NCBI GenBank assembly: GCA_002633005.1
Contig: NMRA01000082.1
Coordinates: 938,716-1,002,715, forward strand
Reading direction: 5' to 3'
Origin: Phoronis australis
Lineage: Eukaryota; Phoronida; Phoronidae
Length of the DNA stretch: 64,000 nt
The position numbers and the translations under genes were made by a program. A model generated the notes under the pieces. The model saw only the letters and a program-made list of their open reading frames with translations. It was not told the origin of the DNA and searched no databases. Positions 23,112 to 33,108 of the stretch are shown here, piece by piece (position 1 is the first letter of the stretch; the number at the start of each line of letters is the position of its first letter).

Positions 23112-26100
23112 ACATAAATATCCACGGGTATCAGTCGGTCTACACCCCGTACTACTGAGTAACTGTAATGGTAGTACCCCCCGCCGTTGGCACAGCTCCC
23201 CATTGAGATGACCCAGCGAGGCTCTGGCATTTGGTCAAACAGCTGAAAGACATGTATCGTTCTACAACATCAGGACCTAAACGCCACTTTCAACTGCTCG
23301 TCATTGAAGAGACCCAATTACAGACAGGTCACGTGTCTAAGATGACTCTGTCACCTGTTCTGGTCAAACACTATCTGATCGACGCGTGCCGTTTTACCCA
23401 ACTCATTGATGATGTTGGATGACGCTATTCTCCACACACCCACACACGGACAGTATGGACTGTCTTGTGTAGCTGAAGCGTGCAGTTACATAAAAATCAA
23501 GCGCCATAGTGCTTCTAATTAGCAATATATGGACCATCAAAAACTAGGCCGCTGATCAGCCGAGGAAATGAAAAGGATAAAACGAAAGTACGGCCAAATA
23601 CTGCACGGTTAGGAAATAACGTGATTTATAGGGTGGTAGAATTATGCCGTTCGTTTCTACCCATTATTTCATTAAGTGTCCTATTCCTATTGATCTATAC
23701 AGCTTCCATATGACTTTTTTTCATTAAGAACAACCCCCGACGATCTTGTTCAACAACAAGGAAACATCAACCATCTTAAATGCTCTTTGTCTTTATAATT
23801 GTATGGATTTGGCGGTCGTGCACGCGGCACAGCGGTACCTTTCTAACGGCAGGGGCCATTTTGTTGGTTATGGTACCCGCAATGATCATGCAGTCAGACT
23901 GGCGAGGGCTGGGCCTAAACACCACACCATAACGGTCCATGTCGTAGCGCGGCGCGGCCATTTGCATCATCTCATAGGCGCAGCAGGCTGTGCCAAACAT
24001 CATGGGATAGATGGAGCTCTGTGCAACAGAAGGGAAAGTCATTAAGATGGCTGGCCGTGACGTCAGTTCTTAGCTATATAACATGCACTCGTGAACTCAC
24101 GGCTGGGTCGGAGGACGGTTAAAGCGACGACAACTCTGAGATGAAAATTTCATGTTGTCTTGGATGGCACAATAGTGGTAGCTCACCCTGGCGGATTTAC
24201 CGTAAAGCACGCCCATTGCAACCACAATTTCCCAAACAAATGCCCGCCCAAGTCCCGAAAACGTCTGAAGAGAGACTGAATGTTCGGTCCGCAGTGTCCG
24301 TGCGGAAGGCGGTTCCCCTGCCCTGCCCCCGACCCCACCTATTAGCTGTTTTTCCAGAAAAATTCGCGATGCCTTTTGCAGACACGGTGATTACTTTTCA
24401 TTTTCAATGGTTGAATCGCCTCTCCGTGCTTCCTTGGTGCTCAAAGTACCAGCGAACTGAATGAGTTAACTTCCGTTTAAAGAAAATTTTATAAAGCCAC
24501 TTGGTGGAGTAATGAGACAAAAATCTCACGAAACGCAAAACTTATGTGGCAACACACAAGTCAGTTATGAATTGCCTGCCATTGTCGTAGTAGTTTCTGT
24601 TCCTATGACAATTTCGCTACCATTCTCCGCAAAGTGAAGCTTACAGCAAATAAATCAAATAAGAAAACCAATTGACCACACCTTCCTTGCCCAGTTGACT
24701 AGATCGTCGAGCCTAATGATTCCATATTCCGCCCACGTGGTCTGTTCGTCGACGGAAAATGGTGAATACGGCCTCCGTTTGACTGCACGCAGCCTGCTCT
24801 GTGTGTTGTCTTCGTTGCTGATTACATTTTGACTAGAAAGAGAATAGAACGGTTACGCGCACGAAAAAGACTTTTCTGTTTCATAGCATTTAGTGTCCGA
24901 AAACTGGAGTATTTCGGGCTTTAAGTTTTCAAAAGAATTGGTCCTCTGTGACAAGATTAGACATTCTGTGATAAAACTTGCTTGGCTGAAATTTTGCGAA
25001 TTCAGTGTTATCGAGTAGATAGTATTGGTCTTTTGCTGGGTTTGAGGTTATTTTACGCTGCATCAAGTGGTGGTACCTTCTTTGAAAAATTGTAAAAAGC
25101 TGGAACTCGTCATCATCATCACTGAGAAATACTGTGTCTCGCATATGTGACAAACGTTACGTTGATGTGACTCATACATGCAAACTGCAATCAAAAAGCT
25201 GTCATTTTGAAATTTTTGGGATATGACAAACTGTTATTTGATTAAACAAACCCATTCTTAGATTCTGACACTCGTTTACTCGCACGTTTTCTAATGGTTG
25301 CTCCAGCGCCAGGCCAATATCAGAACAGATTTAGCTTCGAATAATCAGTAATTTATGAGTATGAATCCAATGTATTGGCAGTGAACCTGCATGAGTACCT
25401 TGTGAATTTAACAGCCCTGAAATTATTTTGAAGAGCAGGCACAACACTGATGTTTTATTGTCTGAATTGATTATGCATTCGATGTCCATGAGATTCGGAG
25501 GTTTGAAATTCTTCTTTGTTAAACATTGGGGCCAAAAGGGGTACTGAGTGGATGTAGAAGTGAGTGTTGGGGGTGACAACTAGGGCCAGGAAGAATATTG
25601 AGCATGAAATATTTTGTTGTCAAAGATAACAAATGACACAATTACGAACACTATTTTATCACTGCGAATGAATGAATGCACAAAACTTTATAGTGCTGAT
25701 TCAAGTGAAGATTTCTATCTGCTAGAGGCACTAAAATTCATTTCTGATGAGTGCCAATGCAGTGTGCTTCAAACTTACTTCTCCTCTGCCCTTAAATTGG
25801 ATGCTGCTGACTGGGATGTTAAGACTGGTGCACTTCTTTGAAGACCTCGCACGGACCTGAAGCTGGCTTCTACCTTGGAGAATACTGAAATAAGGCTGGA
25901 TGGGCAACTTACTACAGCAACGAAGAGTAAAACTGAATTCTACACAGCATAAGTACAACCTATGAGTATTATGCCAAAAATAAACTTATCCAGTTTTCAC
26001 ACCCACGCATCCAGTTTCCTCAAGTTCAACACTTCTAATTTTAACAAGTGTTGTCCTTAATTTCCCCCGCTTTTTGTCTCTACTGTATTTTCAGTACAAT

Positions 26101-26305
26101 CGTTCCAAAACTTTGTTGGTCGCTGTTCAGTTGGTCGGTTTCCGGCAAAATATTTTCAAATCTAGAAACACGAGCTAAGGGCAACTTTATCATGCGAAAC
26201 TGCTCCCGTAGTTCAGCCCTTCATGTGACCTTCAGGCTATGGTAAACAAAACAAAACACGATGTACATGTAAAGCGGACTTACGTGTACTCGACCTGGAA
26301 AACAT
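23107..26305 (-). CDS. NDUFS7: NADH:ubiquinone oxidoreductase subunit S7, mitochondrial (copy 2, last exon not found)
   Basis: Complex I cluster-N2 subunit. Minus-strand exons: 26284-26305 (ATG TTT TCC…, phase 1), 25779-25884, 24682-24832, 23839-24018 and 23107-23242. Exons 1-2 give a basic presequence (MFSRSS, then [14 protein letters not shown]). Exon 3 ends [11 protein letters not shown]. Exon 4 has [19 protein letters not shown], giving the two adjacent N2 cysteines. Exon 5 has [20 protein letters not shown] with the third N2 cysteine, and ends [12 protein letters not shown] at a GTGAGT donor in phase 1. The final exon, with the GCPP cysteine and the C terminus, is absent from the sequence to the left. 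It may lie in unassembled DNA, or the copy may be incomplete. Intron positions and phases match copy 1. Protein differences (MMFG for LTFG, RPSPRQS for RASPRQA) show a true paralogue and not an allele. Confidence 0.9.
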
Positions 26306-26755
26306 CAGTTTAAGAATTATCAAATAGTTAATCTCACTGTCAAATCTCCCGATTCCGTCGGAGCTTTCACACAACCAAAAATTAAACCCCTTGTTTTTTC
26401 CGCCGTCGCCTTCAGACGAGATTCTCGGCAGTTGAGACTTGACGCAGAACAACAGTAAGAGAAACCGTCGGCGTAATAAGGTACGGGTACACGGTTTTGC
26501 TGCTGTTTAGATGATCACGCGCAGCTCTAAGGCCTTCCCATACCAAAATTCAGTTGTCTTTCGATGTAATTGCAGAGTTACTTGGTAACTGTGACACACT
26601 TCCTGAAGCCCACTTTATAGGTTTGTTATCGATGATCTACAAAATGCGTTTGACCTAACGAAAATAACGCTGCAGTCACGTGACCATTTTTTCTTGATTA
26701 GGTCATCATATACTTGGGGTCGCTTCTGCATGTTAGCATCACGTATTGTACTTGT

Positions 26756-26806
26756 AGACAGTGACCACCGTCCTACTGCGGCCAGTAGAGACTGTGGTCA
26801 CTGTCT
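26756..26806. repeat. Nested perfect hairpin
   Basis: The arms AGACAGTGACCAC and GTGGTCACTGTCT are perfect 13-bp complements. Inside them CTACTG-CGGC-CAGTAG forms a second perfect stem. The whole 51-nt unit would fold into one long stem with a small asymmetric bulge. It lies about 450 bp upstream of the NDUFS7 copy 2 start. It may be a transposon remnant, a cruciform or a transcribed hairpin. Confidence 0.7.
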
Positions 26807-27421
26807 GTGCACGTACCATGAGTATGATGGTGTCAGTGTGAACGAATGTGTGTGATATATTCACTGAGTCGAAGTGTTTCAGGTAGAAATTACGCCGATT
26901 CAATCGACCTGAGGTCCGACAAACGCATGCAGATCATAGGCCACGCCTATCAATTGGTTACCGTTGCGAAGTCCCGCCCCCGTGCACTAGCCGGGCCGAA
27001 AATTAGGAGTTGCGTTACACGGCCGTAGACACAAGAAATTGGCGAATTCAGGATCCTGTGTGCAAAGTTCGCGAGATGATACCGTTGCGCTCAACCTAGG
27101 TGAAGCACGAGATCACACTGGTTATTCCTGTTGGATCGAGGCCATGCAGATTCATTTTCATCAGGTTTTCACTATAGATGGAACCCGTAAGCAAGATATC
27201 CGATATGCCTATCGCTATCTGGTGGACCAAAGATGCATGTATTTTAGTTGAGGATTTCAATACGATCCTGTAGAGCTTTCTTTTGATACTACAATTTTAT
27301 GACGGGTGTGGGCGCAAGTGTGGCCTCAGATGCCCATTATACGATGCTTTTGAGTTTTTGTCAATTCGGCAGAAACCAAAAACGCCAAGCTGAGCAGTCT
27401 TACAATAACCGCTCACTGCTT

Positions 27422-27503
27422 CATGGGCGGCACAGCAAGTGGCACAGGAGGCTGGGGGCTATGGCCCGCACACTTAATATTTCAGTGCTGCGCGCCGCCC
27501 ATG
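27422..27503 (-). repeat. Foldback element, family 2, inverted copy
   Basis: It starts CATGGGCGGC and ends GCCGCCCATG. Its reverse complement follows the same word order as 14688-14757 (…GCGCAGCACTGAAATA…AAGTG…GGGCCATAGCCCCC…). This shows dispersal of a very short GC-rich foldback unit within 15 kb. Confidence 0.6.
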
Positions 27504-27540
27504 CTGCTTCCTGACGCTCTAGTGGCAGAGCTTACAGTCA

Positions 27541-28437
27541 GGACAACGTCCGGATCAGTCGGTGACGAAGGGCACTTATCATATCCGTTTCATGCACCAG
27601 CAGCTATGGTGAGTGTTAGCTGCGAACTCAACTAGGAAAATATCATGCTGAAATGCTGAAATGCAATTAGTTAAAATTAATGAAGTATTTTGCGAGCTTT
27701 TGCTAGCAGAGACGTTTTTCATATGCACTGCATGTCAGTAACTTTGGTCACACCCATCTTCAATTTTCAAATTGAATTAAAATTCGTCGCAGGTCAGTGA
27801 AAGTTCAACGCCTTTCGAAAAGCCCACTACACGAGAGGGGTATCAGCTCAACATTTCAATAGCTTATGAAAACTAGAAAACTGCGTCCCAAATTAGCACT
27901 ACTACCCATCGTAATTTTGTCAGGTAATAATTCTTACTTTTTCTCGAACAGTAGTGTGTTATCGGTGCTTTTTTTATTAGATGGCTTTACATTGTGAGCT
28001 TGCACCCCTAGTCCTGAATGAACTTTCCCTTAACGAAAGCGTAACCATTGCGTAACGCTTTTCATTTTTACGTACCCTCCGTTAAGAGAGCTGCGTGTTT
28101 CAATGGCCGTAAAACTGTAATTTTTTCAAAACACAACTTTTGAAACTGAAATAAAAACTAAATGGTATGAAAATATTCAGGCTTTTCAACGATTTATGCC
28201 GTTTTTACAACATGTAAAACATATTTTTTTGCTTGTAAAATCCTGTCACAGGTGATAGGAGGGTACTTCGGTTTCTCCAAGTCTGGCAGAGTTGTTCTTA
28301 CTCCACCTAGCGTACCACAACAACAGAAACATGGCGTTGACAAGATTCAAAATTACGAGCGGCTGAGTGTAGTGTTAAGTCATATTCGCGATTATCTCCC
28401 AGATTGTCTTGATGCGGGCCCCAGATTTGTTGAACAG
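27541..28437 (+). CDS. Two candidate exons of an unidentified gene
   Basis: The stronger exon is 28252-28437: acceptor CTGTCACAG, 62 complete codons, donor CAG|GTAAAG, phase 0 at both ends. It contains YFGFSKSGRVVLTPPSVPQ, then a helical segment with NYERLSVVLSHIRDYLPD, ending in FVEQ. A weaker upstream exon at about 27541-27608 ends GCT ATG|GTGAGT in the same phase and contains GHLSYPFHAPAAM. Joined, they stay in frame. I do not recognise the protein. An open acidic segment at 28531-28653 ending PRPSRQ and a stop could be a later exon, but it has no acceptor in the required phase. Confidence 0.4.
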
Positions 28438-30704
28438 GTAAAGTCAAACATAGGGCACTCCTAAGTTTGTAATTTATAAGTCAAGTATGCGATTATTTTA
28501 TTTAAATGGGAGTAATGAACTCGATTGACGTTGGAAGCGGTAGAGTCTCTCTCTGTTGAAACACTCGAAGTCGAGGATGAGTCTGATTGTAAACAATTTA
28601 TTAACAATGTGTGGTCATCAACTCCTTATCTCTCCTACCTTACCCCGAGACCATCGCGTCAATGACAATAGCCAATCCTATGTCATTTGCGAAAACAATC
28701 CGTTTCGAACAAAAGAAGGCTTTGGAAATGAGAGTTTGTATAGGAATTTCCAAAGACACCAACTCAGTTGATATGCATCTTGATGATTTTGAAAACCACG
28801 GGCAATCAAACACTCTGAGTCATTCCAATGAAACTGATTCTCAAAAACTGTGTTCCCAAAAGTGATTTGCACATTTATTAACTTCATGTTAATGTGTTTT
28901 GCGTGATCAGGAGAATGTAGTCCGTTGAGGACCCTAAACGGCTTGCGTTATACGACATGTGACTCAAAAAATTAACTTTTGTGCATTTTTTCCATTGGAA
29001 CATCAGGAACTTGTGTGCGGGTACTCAAAATCACAGTGGTGACCTTGATGGCATTAAGGGAAATGGCATTAAACCTGTGCTTTCTGTCAGAAAATAGTTT
29101 TGAATGAGGTAACTTGTCGTTGATATTTATAAATATTGTCCTCGCTCAGTTTAGAAGTGATCTCCACGCTTGAAAAGAACTGACAGCTTGTTATTGCCTC
29201 AGACCAAGCTGATATTTTATGAGCTCGGTCTAAAGAAACTACAAACTGTCCAACATGAGTTCTGTTCATGTCCTGCCATCATCTCAACAATTTGACTTTA
29301 ATTAACGGATCAATTTGCAATTAATTTTGTTCAGTAAGTAGCTTAAATCTAAACTTTTTTTTCTGCTCAAAGCACTGGTTAACTGCCGTTTTAAGTACAA
29401 CTTTTGAGGCTGTACATTGCAAAGCTCATTGAGGTGTGTAGCAAGGGTCCAGTATCCTAAATATGAACTGCAACTCTATAAGTAACCTTACCTAACAATG
29501 CAGGCTAAGATTGCTCAGGCAATATAAAAAATTTCTGAGGTTAAATTTCTTGTTGAATTGATATCACACAAGCACTTTTTGTAGCCATGAATTTAGGTTA
29601 AGTTTCAAAAAAGCTTTTTAAGTTAATTTTTTATTAAGAGCCGTAATTTTCAGTTGACTTTGCTTCTTCTCAAAAATTTAATTGCAATTTGAAAGATTTG
29701 TTTTCAATTCCAAAATTTCCTTGGTTTTGGAGGCAGTGGCAGGCATTCTTACCGTCAGCGAAATTTTATTTTCCTACTGGCTAGATATTGAAAATGGAAT
29801 GCTAACTGTAAATCGCTCTCGAAATGTTTCTTACTGTGGCAGGATTGTATTTCCATTACCAGTGAGAACATCAAAACCATCCTTCATTCAAGAAAGTGCT
29901 TCTTAGTGTATGGTGGTTACTGTAGCCAACCCTGAAATTGCATTTTCGAAAATGCTACATAAACGTAGTTCCTGTAACATGAGTTACCGCCTCATTCCGT
30001 AACAATTCAAGATGGTATGAGTGTGGTAATGTTCGCTTCATTCTGTTAAGAGTTCATCACAGACAATGTGCACCAAATTAATGCTTTTACCAATTCCAAT
30101 TTCTGTTCCCCTGCTGCCATTGGACAAAACCAAAAAAGGCAACTATTGGTCTCTAAAGTTGGAGATTTTTACCATACTTGAGGGAGGATTGGCTCAGGGG
30201 AAACAAAATGCTTTATCAATAGTCCATCCAAGCCAAGGTTTATCTTGGGAAGTATTGTTATGGCCGCCATGCCTGTTGAGGACTACCCCACCCAGTACTG
30301 AAGTTCGGGTCAATGAAAGTAATAAATAATACAACATTTAACTGGCAATGGCTTAGCACCTATTGTATTTAATGTACACTTTATTGGGGTAGATTGAAAA
30401 GTTTCTGAAGCCCATGTAATAATGTACTTAATCTCCCTTTATTGGGCTAATAGTGTGGTGTAAAACAGTTTCTTTGTCAGTCAACAGGAGGCGACGGTTT
30501 TTCCTTAGATTAAATAAGAGCTCTATTTTTTGCAGAGAAAACCATACAAGGTTGGAGTGGAAATGATGAATGAGAATATTTAAACTTAAAAAGTCGGGCT
30601 GCTTTAGATATGACTAATTAGCAATATTGCTAGAGTAACCAGAATTTTACAGCGTCTATGATGCACAGAATTTATGTTGATAGTTACTGGTCTGTTGTAG
30701 CAGG
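28438..30704. other. Intergenic or intronic, no feature supported
   Basis: AT-rich sequence between the candidate exons and the first exon of the modular gene. Several 60-90 codon frames exist, but none has splice context or a recognisable motif. No TATA box is evident just upstream of 30705. A TTGTAG word directly before the start codon could be an acceptor of a 5' UTR intron. Confidence 0.35.
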
Positions 30705-33108
30705 ATGCATACTGGGATTCTGTTGTGGATTCTGCTAGCCGTGCAGGTCGCAGCCCAATTTGAGGCTGGAAATGACGTCACATCGGGCGAGTCATGGTCA
30801 CCTGCTGCGGGCTCCATCTTGATCTCTGACGCTAGGCTCACAGCAGGATATGTCCAACAGTTCCAGTTGTACGTGGCTAGCCTAAATCCAGTGAACATTC
30901 AGGTGTGGACGTCACTGGGCGCCAGTTCATATCGACTGAAGTATCAGCAAACTTTGACTCCTACTAGAACTGGTGAATTTACTGTAAGTAGTGGCGTATT
31001 TTGTTCACTTACGATTAACACTCATGTACATGTATTCACACCTGGTGTGCATCATGTGTGTAATGTGTCACATCATGTTAGGAAAGTTTGAGACATATGT
31101 TTGAACTCTCTGTGACATGTTTGAAGTCTGTTACATGTTTGAACTCTCTGAGTCATGTTTAAAATGTTTGAGCCATGTTCAAGATGTCTGAGCCACGTCT
31201 GAACTGTCTGAGCCACATCTGAACTGTCTGAGCCATGTTTAAATGTCTGAGCACTGTTTGAAATGGTAACCATGTTTGACTAGCCTGGGTTTTTCTGCTA
31301 TACTAGACAAATTGTTAAAATTGTGGGTTATATAGTGATAGTATAAATTGATATTGTTTTGCAGTAAAATGACATGCTTAGATAGTGAACATTTGTGTAA
31401 GGAATGTAGGAACATGAAAACGTGACGTGAAGTTTGCACCAATGAGGAAAAAGGACACTAGTTTGTGATTTTTGGTTACTTGGCTAATAAAATTGTTCTA
31501 CCTATGTCAAGATCCAGTGTCCTAGTGATATTCCAGGAGTGCTTCTGCGGGGTGTGAGATAAACGAGAAAATGCTTGAAAATACTAGTGGAAAAATAAAA
31601 CACAATTAGAAAATTGACTGCACTCATACTGTGGTGGAGCAGACAGCGGCCATTTGTATTAAAGGCATTTTTTGATGATAAACACTCTGCATTTACCCAA
31701 ATCTGGGAATGCGAGTGCCAAATATTGACTCCTATTTTCAAGCACACGTACTCCCCTGTGTCAAGCTAGTTGAATCACTCTGTATATGGAAAATTTCTCA
31801 AGTTGGCCTGAATGATGATGGCTTTGATTTTAAAAGAAACATTTGAAAATTTGCCGAATTTCCACCTTTAAAGAAAGTTGAAAGCAATTTTGTTGCTCAG
31901 TTGTATACAGTACTCCAGTATGTGTATAGTGCAGAACTGAACAATGTTGGTGTTTTTAAATCTCTTTGGTTGCCGTAATTGTCACATTGTTCTTAAGGCA
32001 TGATAGAATGGGCCGCATGCAATTGTCAGTTATTATTAAGACTTGCAATAGGTGTCACTTTTCTAGTATCTGCCCCGATTGTTAGCCTGTGCATGTCTTG
32101 ATACACCACAAAACATAAGGTCATTCTTCTTTACTGTTACATTGAACCCTAATCAGCCCCAACACTGTATAAAAATAACCAGTCGTTTTTACCTGCCAAA
32201 ATCTCAGCTCTCAATTTCGATGTTCAGCTCACACACAGGTTACAGGTTGCACACCCTTGACAAGTAATGCTGTTTGTTTTTTTGGGTGTTACAATAAAGC
32301 TTTCAAGAGTTGATGCCAAAGTTGTGCTCATGCAGCTAATGTGAGTTGGGCAAATCTCAGCTCGTTAATTTCAATCCCTGATGCTAGTGATTAACTTCTT
32401 TTCAGCCATAACTTTATAATTAACCAAAACTTTTTCTTCAGGTCTATCCAAGCTCCCCGCTTCAAGTGGACACCAGTGACTACTTGGGTTTCTCCCACAA
32501 CACTGTGACTTCAGGTCTGGGGCGACGGCGTGCCACGAGCGGCGTGTCCATCGCCGCACTGATCTACAGTGCAGGGCCCGTAAGCGTCGGTCAGACTTAC
32601 ACACTCTCGGATCATCCAGACCCCAACTACTTGTACGCCATCAAGGCTGTTGTAGACACTTGTAAGTGGTTACTGTAATTCATTTTTGGCAAAAAAATGC
32701 ATGAGTGGGAACCCATGCCCCGCCCAAGAACAATTTGAGGTCAATTTTTTAACAGCGAATGGTCCACAACAGAATTTGTGTTTTGTGGTGGAAGGCGGGT
32801 TTATTTCTGGTTGACGTTCAAACAAGCTGGAGTATGTCAACGCAGTTTTTGAAGAAAGAGAGGAAAGAGCAGGCTTCAGATAGTTTTTGAGAACTGAAAT
32901 CTGGTTTTGACAACAAAAATAGCAAAGCACAGGGACTGCTCAATATTAGGAGCAAACTGCATTGTGGTTTTAAAATGTCCAAATAGATGATGCTTGGGAT
33001 GTTCTTTTGTTGCAGCGGGGAAAATACCTGCCACAGGAAACCAAGTGACCACTGTACCGCCTTCAGTCAGCGCCCCACAGTCGTTTGTTCCTCAGCCGGA
33101 TATTGGAG
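30705..33108 (+). CDS. Module 0: signal peptide, first domain, linker
   Basis: Exons 30705-30983, 32442-32661 and 33016-33108. The A half is fused to the signal peptide in one exon (SWSPAAGSILIS, QFQLYVASLNPVNIQVW) and ends GEFT at GTAAGT in phase 0. The B half reads VYPSSPLQVDTSDYLGFSHN and ends KAVVDT. The linker has TTVPPSVSAP and ends PDIGG. This is the most diverged domain, with a shorter B half (73 codons), and probably caps the N terminus. Confidence 0.85.

Larger units (their letters stand above)
26306..27540. other. Upstream flank of NDUFS7 copy 2; hairpin and foldback element
   Basis: This should hold the promoter of NDUFS7 copy 2 and possibly that of a divergent plus-strand gene. 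It contains the nested hairpin at 26756-26806 and the foldback element at 27422-27503. Open frames at 26846-27251 on the plus strand look partly codon-like but lack convincing splice sites. Confidence 0.4.

Noticed and set aside
23231-23422. Plus-strand frame of 63 codons with gene-like codon use near NDUFS7 copy 2
   Set aside because: Its left part is antisense to NDUFS7 exon 5, the rest is intron 4, and it begins with TTG with a stop just upstream. The minus-strand exon explains it.
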